Of a DNA stretch of 55,569 nucleotides, positions 46,946-55,569 are shown one piece after another. The translations under genes and the position numbers were made by a program. The stretch is from Solimonas sp. SE-A11 (GTDB lineage Bacteria; Pseudomonadota; Gammaproteobacteria; Nevskiales; Nevskiaceae), in the NCBI RefSeq assembly GCF_030345715.1, contig NZ_JAUASX010000015.1, positions 1 to 55,569 of the forward strand. Reading direction: 5' to 3'. Under the pieces are notes generated by a model, which worked only from the letters and a program-made list of their open reading frames with translations, was not told where the DNA came from and did no database searches. Each line of letters begins with the position of its first letter. Positions within the stretch are counted from its first letter, which is position 1.

Positions 46946-47536
46946 ATGCGCCTACTGATCGTCGACGATCACCCCATGACCTGCGCCGGCCTGCGCAGCC
47001 TGCTGCAGGCCTGCTATCCACAGGCGCGCATCGACACGCTGCACCAGCTCGACGCCGAGGCCCAGAACGGTCGCTGGGACTACCTGTTCCTGGACATGCA
47101 TTTGCCGGGCATGCGTTTCGAGGATTCGCTTGAGAGGCTGGCACCGCGCCTGTCGCGCGTGATCCTGATCTCTGCCGCGCCGGAGCCGGAGGCGGTGGAC
47201 CTGGCACGCCGCCGCGGTGTCTGCGGCCTGCTGCTGAAGAACGCCGACATCGACCACCTGCTGGACGGCTTCCGCCGGATCCAGGAGGGCGAAAAGGTAT
47301 TCGTGGATTCCGAGGAGATGATCGGCCTGCGCGCGCCGCCGCAGGAAGCACTGACCGAGCGCCAGCGGCACATCTACGAGGCGCTGCTCGGCGGCTTCTC
47401 CAACAAGCAGATCGCCCGCACCCTGGGCATCAGCGAGTACACGGTGAAGGAACACGTCACCGCGATCCTGACGATCTTCGGTGTGCGCAACCGCCTGGAG
47501 CTGGTGCTGAGGCAGCAGAAGGCGCCGGTGGTTTAG
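46946..47536 (+). CDS. LuxR/FixJ-type response regulator
   Basis: 196 residues. Receiver domain about 1-115: LIVDDHPMTCAGL and the phospho-Asp in YLFLDMHLPG (Asp50). A LuxR HTH follows at about 135-190 (LTERQRHIYEALLGGFSNKQIARTLGISEYTVKEHV). It should be the output partner of the hybrid kinase upstream. Target genes are not known; the neighbouring catabolic cluster and the AGGGGTA words are candidates. Confidence 0.92.
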   Translation: MRLLIVDDHPMTCAGLRSLLQACYPQARIDTLHQLDAEAQNGRWDYLFLDMHLPGMRFEDSLERLAPRLSRVILISAAPEPEAVDLARRRGVCGLLLKNADIDHLLDGFRRIQEGEKVFVDSEEMIGLRAPPQEALTERQRHIYEALLGGFSNKQIARTLGISEYTVKEHVTAILTIFGVRNRLELVLRQQKAPVV

Positions 47537-47604
47537 CGGTGGGACGCTGCCGCTCCGCCCCCCGCGAAGACGAAAATCTCCGGGATTCCCAACCTGGGGC
47601 GGGG

Positions 47605-47620
47605 TCGCCATCCATGGCGA
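47605..47620. repeat. Dispersed GGCCAT-type palindrome, copy 4
   Basis: TCGCCAT-CC-ATGGCGA, a diverged copy in the gap between the response regulator and glnG. Confidence 0.5.
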
Positions 47621-47646
47621 GACTTCAGTGACTCGAGCAAACCCCT

Positions 47647-47668
47647 GGGCGGCCATCCCTGGCCGCCC
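47647..47668. repeat. Dispersed GGCCAT-type palindrome, copy 5
   Basis: GGGCGGCCAT-CC-CTGGCCGCCC, with one arm mismatch relative to the copy at 32557. The stretch CGCGAAGACGAAAATCTCC at 47563-47581 is also nearly repeated at 47668-47687, so this gap contains a short direct duplication. Confidence 0.55.
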
Positions 47669-47696
47669 GCGAAGACGAAAAATCTCCTTTGGAGAT

Positions 47697-47710
<14 letters not shown>
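47669..47710. terminator. Bidirectional-type hairpin at the end of glnG
   Basis: An inverted repeat of about 19 pairs (GCGAAGACGA...AATCTCC against GGAGATT...TTCGTCTTCGC) with a TTT loop and one bulged A. The stop codon of glnG (47697-47699) lies inside the right arm, so the terminator overlaps coding sequence. It stands between two convergent genes and can serve both. Confidence 0.7.
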
Positions 47711-49226
<1,516 letters not shown>

Positions 49227-49302
49227 GGCGACACTCCACGGGACTGCGGTTGGTGGCTGCCGGTCGATCCGTCGTCCAGCAAAGCCCGGAGAAGTGGGGC
49301 GG

Positions 49303-50373
49303 TCATGTCGATTCCAGGGGTAGGTACAGGGAGAACACGGTGCAGCCCGGCCGGCTCTTGCATTCGACCAGGCCACCGTGGGAATGAATCAAATACTGAG
49401 CAATCGGCAGGCCAAGTCCGGTGCCCTCGGCCCGCGTGGTGATCATCGGATAGAAAATTTTCTCCAGCATCGCCGGGGCAATGCCTGGCCCGTCGTCCTC
49501 GATGTCGATCTGCACGACCAGCTTGTGGCGCACGGCAGCGATGGTGAACTGGCGGCGGGTGCGCGAGCGCAAGGTCACCGTGCCTTCGCCGCCTATCGCC
49601 TGCATGGCGTTGCGGACGATGTTCAGCACCGCCTGGATCATCTGCTCGCGGTCGGCGCTGACCTCGGGGATGCTGGGATCGTAGTCGCGCAGGAAGGCGA
49701 TGTCGCCGGAGGACTCGGCCTGCACCAGCTGGCGCACGTGCTCGAGCACCTCGTGGATGTTGAGCCAGTTCTTCTGCGGGGCGCGGTTGGGGCCCAGCAT
49801 GCGGTTGACCAGATTCTGCAGCCGATCCACCTCGCGGATGATCACGCGGGTGTACTCGCGGTGCTCGGAGTCCGGGAACTCGCGCTCCAGCAGCTGGGCC
49901 GCGCCACGGATACCGCCCAGGGGGTTCTTGATCTCGTGGGCCATGCCGCGGATCAGCTCGCGGCTGGCTTGGTGCTGGGCCAGCAGCAGTTCGTCGCGAG
50001 AGATGCGCAGGTGGCGATCCAGGGCCTGCACTTCCATCAGCAGGCCCGGCTTGCGGCCCAGGATGAAGGGGGTGACGGTGCAGTCCACGGTGACCGCCGC
50101 ATCGCCAACCCGCTGCAGCCGCAGTTCGCGCTCGATGAAGCCGGTGGCGTTGTCCAGCGAGCGGCGCAACCTCAGCTCATGCGGCGCCAGGTGGGGGATG
50201 GCCTCCGCCAGCGGCGCACCAATAGCGTGCTTGCGGGAGATGCCGAACAGGTTTTCACAGGCCGAATTCAGCGAGGTGACGCAGAGCTGCTCGTCCAGGC
50301 CGATGACGGCCGTCGTCAGACCGTCCAGCACGTCCTCCGGCCGGACCGATGAGCTGCGGGGAATGAATTTCAT
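49303..50373 (-). CDS. glnL: Nitrogen regulation sensor kinase NtrB
   Basis: 356 residues. An N-terminal PAS domain (about 15-120, ENLFGISRKHAIGAPLAEAIPHLAPHE), a HisKA box GMAHEIKNPLGGIRGAAQLLE with the phospho-His, and the ATPase domain (NIVRNAMQAIGGEGTV, IEDDGPGIAPAMLEKIF, TGLGLPIAQYLI). It is soluble and under PII control in the family. The glnG gene follows after 76 bases. A TGCAC-N7-GTGCA site lies 67 bases upstream of its start, consistent with NtrC autoregulation. Confidence 0.95.
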   Translation of the reverse strand: MKFIPRSSSVRPEDVLDGLTTAVIGLDEQLCVTSLNSACENLFGISRKHAIGAPLAEAIPHLAPHELRLRRSLDNATGFIERELRLQRVGDAAVTVDCTVTPFILGRKPGLLMEVQALDRHLRISRDELLLAQHQASRELIRGMAHEIKNPLGGIRGAAQLLEREFPDSEHREYTRVIIREVDRLQNLVNRMLGPNRAPQKNWLNIHEVLEHVRQLVQAESSGDIAFLRDYDPSIPEVSADREQMIQAVLNIVRNAMQAIGGEGTVTLRSRTRRQFTIAAVRHKLVVQIDIEDDGPGIAPAMLEKIFYPMITTRAEGTGLGLPIAQYLIHSHGGLVECKSRPGCTVFSLYLPLEST

Positions 50374-50439
50374 GCGCGGGATACAGCAAGAGTCGCGCCA
50401 AAAGGCAGCAGCCCCAGACTAGCGCAGTCCGGGGCAATT

Positions 50440-50456
50440 TGCACCGTTTTAGTGCA
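50440..50456. promoter_or_regulatory. NtrC-type binding site upstream of glnL
   Basis: TGCACCGTTTTAGTGCA (minus strand TGCACTAAAACGGTGCA) is a near-perfect dyad fitting the NtrC consensus GCAC-N7-GTGC. It directly abuts the stop of the DUF4124 gene at 50457 and is 67 bases from the glnL ATG, a natural position for autoregulation of glnLG. Confidence 0.75.
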
Positions 50457-51038
50457 TCAACGTGGTGCAGGACGGGGCGGGCGGGTACCTACCGGGTTCT
50501 TCACCGTGGGCTGGCGCAGGTACACGGTTACCGGCGCGGACTGGGCCACTTCCTTGCCCTCCGGGTCCAGCAGGCCCACCGTGAGATTGTGCTCGCCCCG
50601 CTCCACGCCGCTGAGGGTGGTGCTGGTGCTGACGGTGGGTTCGCCGTTGGGCGAGCCGTCGACGTAGTAGACCAGCCGGTAGCCGTCGGGGATTCCCGGC
50701 GAAACCTCCACCGACACCGCCAGCGTGCCGCTGGCATCGCGGGCGGTCTGGTTCTGCACCGGCGAGACGATCCGCAGTTCGAAATCCCCGGCGACGGCCG
50801 CCGACTCGGCCTTGGCCTTGGGCTTGGCGCCCGCCGGCGTGCTGCCGCCCGCCTCGGAGCCTTCCGGGGCGGACACCGGCGCATAGGTATGCAGGGGCGG
50901 CAGGTTGGCCGGCTTGGCGCCCTTGGCGGGCGCCTTGTCGGTGTAGTGCACCACGCCCTTTTCGTCCGTGTACTTGTAGACCTGCGCCGCCAGCGGCAGC
51001 GGCAGGACCAGGGCGATCAGGAGGGCCAGTTTGCGCAT
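50457..51038 (-). CDS. DUF4124-domain exported protein
   Basis: 193 residues: signal peptide (ends about PLAA), the DUF4124 motif QVYKYTDEKGVVHYTDKAP (19-37), a Pro/Ala/Lys linker, then an Ig-like or fibronectin-like C-domain (about 85-180, FELRIVSPVQNQTARDASGTLAVSVEVSPG). Such proteins commonly stand beside ntrB in gammaproteobacteria. Function unknown; periplasmic or envelope-attached. Its stop abuts the NtrC site. Confidence 0.88.
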   Translation of the reverse strand: MRKLALLIALVLPLPLAAQVYKYTDEKGVVHYTDKAPAKGAKPANLPPLHTYAPVSAPEGSEAGGSTPAGAKPKAKAESAAVAGDFELRIVSPVQNQTARDASGTLAVSVEVSPGIPDGYRLVYYVDGSPNGEPTVSTSTTLSGVERGEHNLTVGLLDPEGKEVAQSAPVTVYLRQPTVKNPVGTRPPRPAPR

Positions 51039-51070
51039 GTCCCGAGGGTAGCGCCGGGGGACGGTCAGGT

Positions 51071-51901
51071 CTAGGTCTGGGCGGCGCCGCCAAACTGCCG
51101 TAGCAGCGCTTCGCTGGCGGCATCGGCCGGGTAGAAGCTCTCCACGCGCAGTTCGTCGGTGGTGATGTCCTGCGGCGTGCCGAAGGTGGTGAGCATGGAG
51201 AACAGCTTGAGGCTCACCGGCCCGACCCGGAAATCGGTGGGCAGCACCGGCAACGGCAGCGGATGCACCTCCTGCACGCGCCAGCGCGACGGGATGCCCG
51301 GGTAGGTCAGCACCTCGTCCAGCACCGCCTGCACCTCGGGATGCTCCAGGCCCTCGCGCGCGGTGCGCGCCAGCAGCGGCGCGGCCACCTCGGCGAAGTT
51401 GGCGATGTAGGGCTGCAGGCCCTGCGGGTGCAGGGTCAGTTTCAGGACATTGCGCGGGCCGTCACCACAGACACGGGCATAGATCTCGTCGAGGTTGCCG
51501 AGCAGGCCGAAAACGCGGGGCACCGCGTCGTTGGCCATGAACAGGTTCCAGGCCCGGTCCACCACCACCGCCGGATAGGGCTCGTGGTGCTTCAGCAGGC
51601 GCTCCAGGGCCTGCCGCACCGGCCCCATGTCGCCGGTCTCGAGCCGGCGCTGCGGAAACAGCCCGGCATAACCCGCCGCCTGCAGCAGGCGGTTGCGCTC
51701 GCGCAGCGGCAAGTCCAGGGCCTGCGCCAGTTGCAGCACCATGTCCCGGCTGGGCTTGGCCCGCCCCGATTCGAGGAAGCTCAGGTGACGCTGCGAGACC
51801 TCCGCCTCCACGGCAAGATCGAGCTGCGACAGGCGGCGCCCGCGGCGGCAGTCACGCAGCAGGTGGGGAAAAGCGACGACATCGGCGAGATCTCCGGCCA
51901 T
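51071..51901 (-). CDS. XRE-family regulator with MmyB-like ligand domain
   Basis: 276 residues. HTH at about 12-70 (LRDCRRGRRLSQLDLAVEAEVSQRHLSFLESGRAKPSRDM), followed by the MmyB-like domain (about 105-265: YPAVVVDRAWNLFMAND, ARVCGDGPRNVLKLTLHPQG, KLFSMLTTFGTPQDITTDELRVESFYPAD). Family members bind fatty-acid-like ligands. It lies upstream of the DUF4124 gene on the same strand (32-base gap) and after the Ycf48-like gene end (120-base gap). Targets unknown. Confidence 0.88.
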   Translation of the reverse strand: MAGDLADVVAFPHLLRDCRRGRRLSQLDLAVEAEVSQRHLSFLESGRAKPSRDMVLQLAQALDLPLRERNRLLQAAGYAGLFPQRRLETGDMGPVRQALERLLKHHEPYPAVVVDRAWNLFMANDAVPRVFGLLGNLDEIYARVCGDGPRNVLKLTLHPQGLQPYIANFAEVAAPLLARTAREGLEHPEVQAVLDEVLTYPGIPSRWRVQEVHPLPLPVLPTDFRVGPVSLKLFSMLTTFGTPQDITTDELRVESFYPADAASEALLRQFGGAAQT

Positions 51902-52021
51902 GAACGGTCTCCAGCGGCCCCGTCGAGCGGGGCGGCCTTGCCTCCTGCAGTGTTTCGGTCCGCGGGCAGTTTCCTTCGCCCGCAGCGGCCATTCAATTAC
52001 CCCTGGGGTAAAGCAGGCGCC

Positions 52022-53008
52022 TCAGGGCGCGCCCGGCGACCAGCGCTGCACGCCACTGTCGCCGACCGTCAGCAGGTCGCCGCGCCAGGCCAGCAGGTGG
52101 CTGAAGGCCCCGAGCTCATGGCCGGCCACCGCCGCCGGCGCGCCGGCGCGGTGCCAGTCCAGCGGCTGGACGCGACCCGCGCTGTCCACCACCTCGAGAA
52201 AACCATTGAGGCCGGCCATGCCGACACTGCCGCCCGGCATCGGCGCCAGGCCGAACACCGACTGCACGCTGCCGGTATCCACGCGCTGCCAGTCACCCGC
52301 CGCGACGTCGGCGCTGCGATAGGCATTGCCGCGCAGTCCGGCGACCACCGCACCTGAAGAACCCGACGCAAGCACCGCGAACAGCGAGCTCTCGTAGGGC
52401 GAGGCCAGGCGCTCCCAGGTGCCGCCGGCATCGCGCGACAGGGCCATCATGCCCTCCTCGCCCACCACCAGCAGGGAGCCGTCACCGAGCCGTGTGAGGG
52501 CGTTGAAGTGCAGACCCTCCTGCGTCAGCGGCGTATCCAGCCGGATCCAGTGGGCGCCGCCATCGCGGGTTTCCAGCATCAGGCCATAGGCGCCCACGGC
52601 CAGCCCGTGCTGGGCGTCGAGGAACAGCACGTCCAGCAGCGCCAGGTTCAGCTCCGGCTGGAAGTTCTGCAGCTTCCAGCTGCGGCCGCCGTCGGCGCTG
52701 TGCAGGATGCTGGCGTCATGGCCCACGGCCCAACCGTTGCGGGCGTCAGCGAAGAACACCGACGTCAGCAGGGCATCCACCGGGGCCGCCACCTGGGTCC
52801 AGGCGGTGCCGTCCTCGGAACGCAGCACATGGCCACGCGCACCGACGGCGACTAGGGCGGAGCCCGCTGCCACCACGCGCGTCAGCAGGCTGCGCTCCGA
52901 CATCGGCGCCATCTCGGCCGCTCGCGGCTTGGGCGCCTCCGCGGAGTGGGCGGGCGCGGCGGCCAGCAGGGCGGCCAGAACGGCCACGGCAGGGATCGGA
53001 CGAAACAT
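52022..53008 (-). CDS. Ycf48-like exported beta-propeller protein
   Basis: 328 residues from the ATG at 53008 with AGAGGAA ahead; signal peptide ends about APAHS. BNR/Ycf48-type repeats are seen throughout: ARGHVLRSEDGTAWTQV, DASILHSADGGRSWKLQ, AYGLMLETRDGGAHWIRL, EEGMMALSRDAGGTWERL. It should form a periplasmic seven-bladed propeller. In gammaproteobacteria such genes stand between a DUF1302 gene and MMPL-type exporters. The DUF1302 gene is 10 bases upstream, so the two are cotranscribed. A link to lipid or hydrophobic-compound export is based on known neighbourhood patterns. Confidence 0.88.
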   Translation of the reverse strand: MFRPIPAVAVLAALLAAAPAHSAEAPKPRAAEMAPMSERSLLTRVVAAGSALVAVGARGHVLRSEDGTAWTQVAAPVDALLTSVFFADARNGWAVGHDASILHSADGGRSWKLQNFQPELNLALLDVLFLDAQHGLAVGAYGLMLETRDGGAHWIRLDTPLTQEGLHFNALTRLGDGSLLVVGEEGMMALSRDAGGTWERLASPYESSLFAVLASGSSGAVVAGLRGNAYRSADVAAGDWQRVDTGSVQSVFGLAPMPGGSVGMAGLNGFLEVVDSAGRVQPLDWHRAGAPAAVAGHELGAFSHLLAWRGDLLTVGDSGVQRWSPGAP

Positions 53009-53018
53009 GGTCGTTCCT

Positions 53019-55514
53019 CTAGAACTGGTACTTGACGAAGAAGCCGAGGTTGTCACGGTCGGCGTAGAGGTTGTTCTTGCCGCCGCCGAAGAAGGTGTTG
53101 TACGCGATGGTGAAGGCCATCGACTTCTCGTAGCGGGTCTCCAGCAGGAAGTTCAGCGACTTGCGGCCTTCCACGAAATTGCCCGCCGGGCCCGGCGAAT
53201 TGCCCTGGATGTCCTGCTGCCAGATGAACAGCGGCTGCACGCTGATGCCCGGCAGCACCGACTCGTAGCTGATGCGGCCGACCACGCGGTATCCCCAGGA
53301 GAAGGCGTCGGCGAAGGCGCTGCGCGGAGCCTGGAAGGGATTGAAGCGCAGGCCGTCCGGGCCGATCGAGCAGGACGGGTTGGTGGAGCAGGCCAGTTGC
53401 GATCCGTCGGCACCGCTGCCGTTGGCGCCGGCGCTGGCATGCGTAGTAGCGGTCAGCGGGCCTTCGATCTGCAACTGGTCGAAGCCCGGCATGTTGAGCA
53501 CGTGCGTCGCCGCCAGTTCGTACAGAAGGATCACCTGGTCGGCGCCGATCCAGTTCTCCGAGGCGCCGAGCACCTGCGTGGCGCCGATGTTGTATTGCGC
53601 CACCTTGCCCGGGATCCAGCCCTGGATGTAGCTGTTCGGCGCGTTCTCGCCGACCACGCCGCCACGGTACGGAATGATGAAGTTGGGGAAGGAACGCGCC
53701 GAACCCGGCGCCGCGCCCACGATCAGGTTGACCGCGTCCGGATAGGGGTTGTTGCCGTTGGCATCGACGAAGTTGTTCTGGTCGTAGATGACGTACTGGC
53801 CCTGCTCGTTGAAGCCGATGCCGGCGCTGGCGCCGGCGCAGCCCAGCGAAGCATCGTGGCAGCGCGTCAGCGTCGGACCGAAGGAGGCGAACGCCAGGTC
53901 GATCAGCGCCACCTGCAGCGGTACGTTGGGGCGGTACGACACTTCACCCTGGAACGACAGGTCGCCGGCCGTGGTGGTGAAGCTGAAGCCGTACATCTTC
54001 AGGTTCTCGGGATACTCGATCTGAATCTTGGCGGTATCCAGCGGCACGGCATCGCTCTGCGGGCCGTCGCGCGGAATCAGCAGGCTGGTCATGCCACCCA
54101 GGGCGGTGCCCAGGTCCAGGCCCAGGCCAAGTTCGCCGAGGATACCCGGGCGCTGCAGGGCCAGCGCGCCGATGTCGGCCAGCACCGGGATCGAGGCGCG
54201 GGGATTGGCCACCGGCAGGTTCGGGCAAGCCTCCAGGAACTGCAGCGTGTTGGTGGCGTCGATGCCCATCGCGTTGCCTTCGCGGCGCGCACAGCTGGCA
54301 TCGGTGGAGTAGAAGCTGACATAGGGCAGCTTCGAGTGGTAGTTCATGAAGTACAGGCCCAGCTCGGTGCCGTCGTTGAGCCAGTCGGCGTAGTACTTCA
54401 GCGACACGCCGTACTGGCCCTGGTCGCTGGCTTCCTTGTCCTTCAGGCGGTCCAGCGTCAGCGTGGTCGGCGTGATCAGCGCCAGCGGGCTGTTGAGCTG
54501 GAAGCCGCGATGATCGGGATCGTCGGCCGAGCCGCCGAAGGCAGCGTTGACCGAGTCGCGCAGGTTGTCGGTGCCGATGTCGACGAAGGACATGTAGCTG
54601 CCCGGGGTTGGGATTTCGATCGGCTGCCATTCGAACTGGTAATAGCCCTCGACGCTGACGCCGCCGGCGATCTCGGTGCTGGCGCGGACCATGCCGACCG
54701 GCACGAACAGCTCCTCCAGCAGGCCGAAGCCGAGACGGTACAGGCTGTTGGCGTTGACCGGCTGGGCCTGGTTGACGCTGTTGATGACCGCCACCGTGCT
54801 CTGGCCCCAGTTCACGGTCTGGCGGCCGACGCGGAAGATCAGCTCGCGCTCGCCATCGAGATAGGGCATGACGCCGTAGAAGTTGGCGTCGAGCAGGTCG
54901 TAGCGCATGCCGATCTCGCGCGCCTCGGCCTCGTCGCGTTCCGAGCGCACCCGGGCGCCCGGCCCGTAGCTGCGCGCGAAGTAGCGGTTGCCGACACCGG
55001 CGTCGCCGGTGATGCCGACCTGCTGGTAGTTCTCGTTGGTGATCTTGTTGGGATAGGTCTCCTTGAAGCCGCGGTAGTTGATGTCATCGTAGATGCCGAT
55101 GCCGCGGAAGAAGAAGCCGTAGTTGCCGAACTTGATGTTCAGGTCCTGCGACAACTTGAGCGGCGCCTGGGTGATGTCACCCTTGTCGTAATTCAGGTTG
55201 CCGTCGTCGAAGTTCATCGACGCCATGCCAGGCGCTTCGAACAGGTGCTGCGCCGGATAGCTCTGCGCTCGGTGCACGCCCTGGCAGGACTGGTAGGCAC
55301 CACTGCAGACGTCCGGATTGAGGTTGGACTTGCCGACGAGATCGTCGGAGCGTTCCTCGATACGCCAGGACGCGCCTAGCGTGACGGTATTGTTCAGCAC
55401 CGCGCTGAACGCGGTATCGCCGATGTTGAAATTGAACTCCGCGGCCTGCGTGGCCAGCGGCGCGAAGGCGCAGGCGAGCAGCAGCGTCGCCCTGGAAAGG
55501 ATTCTGGTCGGCAT
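53019..55514 (-). CDS. DUF1302-family outer-membrane protein
   Basis: 831 residues from the ATG at 55514 with GGAG upstream and a signal peptide (ends about ATQA). The mature N-terminus AEFNFNIGDTAFSAVLNNTVTLGASWRI, the GRQTVNWGQSTV motif and a C-terminal NLGFFVKYQF tail are typical of DUF1302 proteins, large outer-membrane barrels often beside DUF1329 and Ycf48-like genes. Cysteine pairs occur in the extracellular-like loops (NPDVCSGAYQSCQG, STNPSCSIG). It may pass hydrophobic molecules. The gene begins 31 bases from the poly-G end of the window; any promoter lies outside. Confidence 0.9.
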   Translation of the reverse strand: MPTRILSRATLLLACAFAPLATQAAEFNFNIGDTAFSAVLNNTVTLGASWRIEERSDDLVGKSNLNPDVCSGAYQSCQGVHRAQSYPAQHLFEAPGMASMNFDDGNLNYDKGDITQAPLKLSQDLNIKFGNYGFFFRGIGIYDDINYRGFKETYPNKITNENYQQVGITGDAGVGNRYFARSYGPGARVRSERDEAEAREIGMRYDLLDANFYGVMPYLDGERELIFRVGRQTVNWGQSTVAVINSVNQAQPVNANSLYRLGFGLLEELFVPVGMVRASTEIAGGVSVEGYYQFEWQPIEIPTPGSYMSFVDIGTDNLRDSVNAAFGGSADDPDHRGFQLNSPLALITPTTLTLDRLKDKEASDQGQYGVSLKYYADWLNDGTELGLYFMNYHSKLPYVSFYSTDASCARREGNAMGIDATNTLQFLEACPNLPVANPRASIPVLADIGALALQRPGILGELGLGLDLGTALGGMTSLLIPRDGPQSDAVPLDTAKIQIEYPENLKMYGFSFTTTAGDLSFQGEVSYRPNVPLQVALIDLAFASFGPTLTRCHDASLGCAGASAGIGFNEQGQYVIYDQNNFVDANGNNPYPDAVNLIVGAAPGSARSFPNFIIPYRGGVVGENAPNSYIQGWIPGKVAQYNIGATQVLGASENWIGADQVILLYELAATHVLNMPGFDQLQIEGPLTATTHASAGANGSGADGSQLACSTNPSCSIGPDGLRFNPFQAPRSAFADAFSWGYRVVGRISYESVLPGISVQPLFIWQQDIQGNSPGPAGNFVEGRKSLNFLLETRYEKSMAFTIAYNTFFGGGKNNLYADRDNLGFFVKYQF

Positions 55515-55545
55515 CTTCGTGATCTCCTGCACGGACGCTTCTATT

Positions 55546-55569
55546 GGGGGGGGGGGGGGGGGGGGGGGG
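55546..55569. other. Terminal poly-G run
   Basis: 24 consecutive G end the window after CTATT. Nothing like it occurs elsewhere here. It is most likely an artefact of dark-cycle calls in two-colour sequencing at a contig end, or a gap-fill error. Confidence 0.8.

Noticed and set aside
49227-49376. Upstream extension of glnG
   Set aside because: It runs into glnL and encodes Pro/Arg-rich sequence with no relation to NtrC; the TTG at 49226 has a ribosome site.
52707-55379. Plus-strand frame of about 890 codons opposite the DUF1302 gene
   Set aside because: Antisense shadow; the minus frame has signal peptide, ribosome site and family motifs.

Overview
The window is about 55.6 kb of high-GC, gene-dense chromosomal sequence from a gammaproteobacterium. 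The gene set (cysB, hemH, ntrBC with a DUF4124 neighbour, a DUF1302/Ycf48-like pair, FadL-type porin, BVMO degradation cluster) fits the Nevskiales/Solimonadaceae. That placement is inferred from gene content and no marker rRNA is present. No rRNA, tRNA, CRISPR array, insertion sequence or prophage was seen. The right end is a 24-base G run, probably an assembly or sequencing artefact.

Layout. 1-1170: 3' end of trpB, then hemH. 1299-5823 (minus): a PhrB-type iron-sulfur photolyase, a Tat-exported PhoX phosphatase, and a secreted protein that is the last member of a tightly overlapping set of exported proteins reaching to 7336. Two members of that set are paralogues of each other and one is an OmpA-like barrel without its OmpA domain. 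7405-8442 is an unrecognised lipoprotein. 8566-12179 (minus) is a compact operon: parvulin isomerase, ankyrin lipoprotein and two periplasmic efflux adaptors. 12287-15070 is a 927-residue exported protein of unknown function. 15210-21553 (minus) is one overlapping operon: cysB, mbnP, mbnH, a His-rich anchored protein and a heavy-metal RND pump.

21733-32073 is a sulfur island. Minus-strand genes form an operon of rhodanese, serine acetyltransferase, small HTH regulator, Family 2A encapsulin shell and a cysteine desulfurase with a roughly 240-residue disordered N-terminal cargo region. Divergent from it run a FadL-type porin, a periplasmic protein and a split YeeE/YedE sulfur transporter. AT-rich regions lie upstream of cysB and between the divergent operons and share short elements, suggesting common control by CysB. 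Together the genes could take up a sulfur compound, mobilise sulfane sulfur inside a protein shell and make cysteine precursors, while the cysB-mbnPH-RND operon would link sulfur status to copper or other soft-metal handling.

32074-32726 has no convincing protein gene but holds two tandem copies of a C-rich, three-hairpin RNA element ending in a terminator, plus strong palindromes. 32727-35903: TonB receptor and AraC-family regulator. 36021-43751: seven co-directional catabolic genes (BVMO, esterase, GMC oxidoreductase, SDR, acetoacetate-decarboxylase-like protein, acyl-CoA dehydrogenase, enoyl-CoA hydratase), probably for a ketone or alicyclic substrate. They are followed by a TetR/QsdR-like regulator with a palindromic operator, a hybrid histidine kinase/small protein/LuxR-type regulator set, convergent glnG-glnL with an NtrC-type site, a DUF4124 protein, a MmyB-like XRE regulator, and a Ycf48-like/DUF1302 pair.
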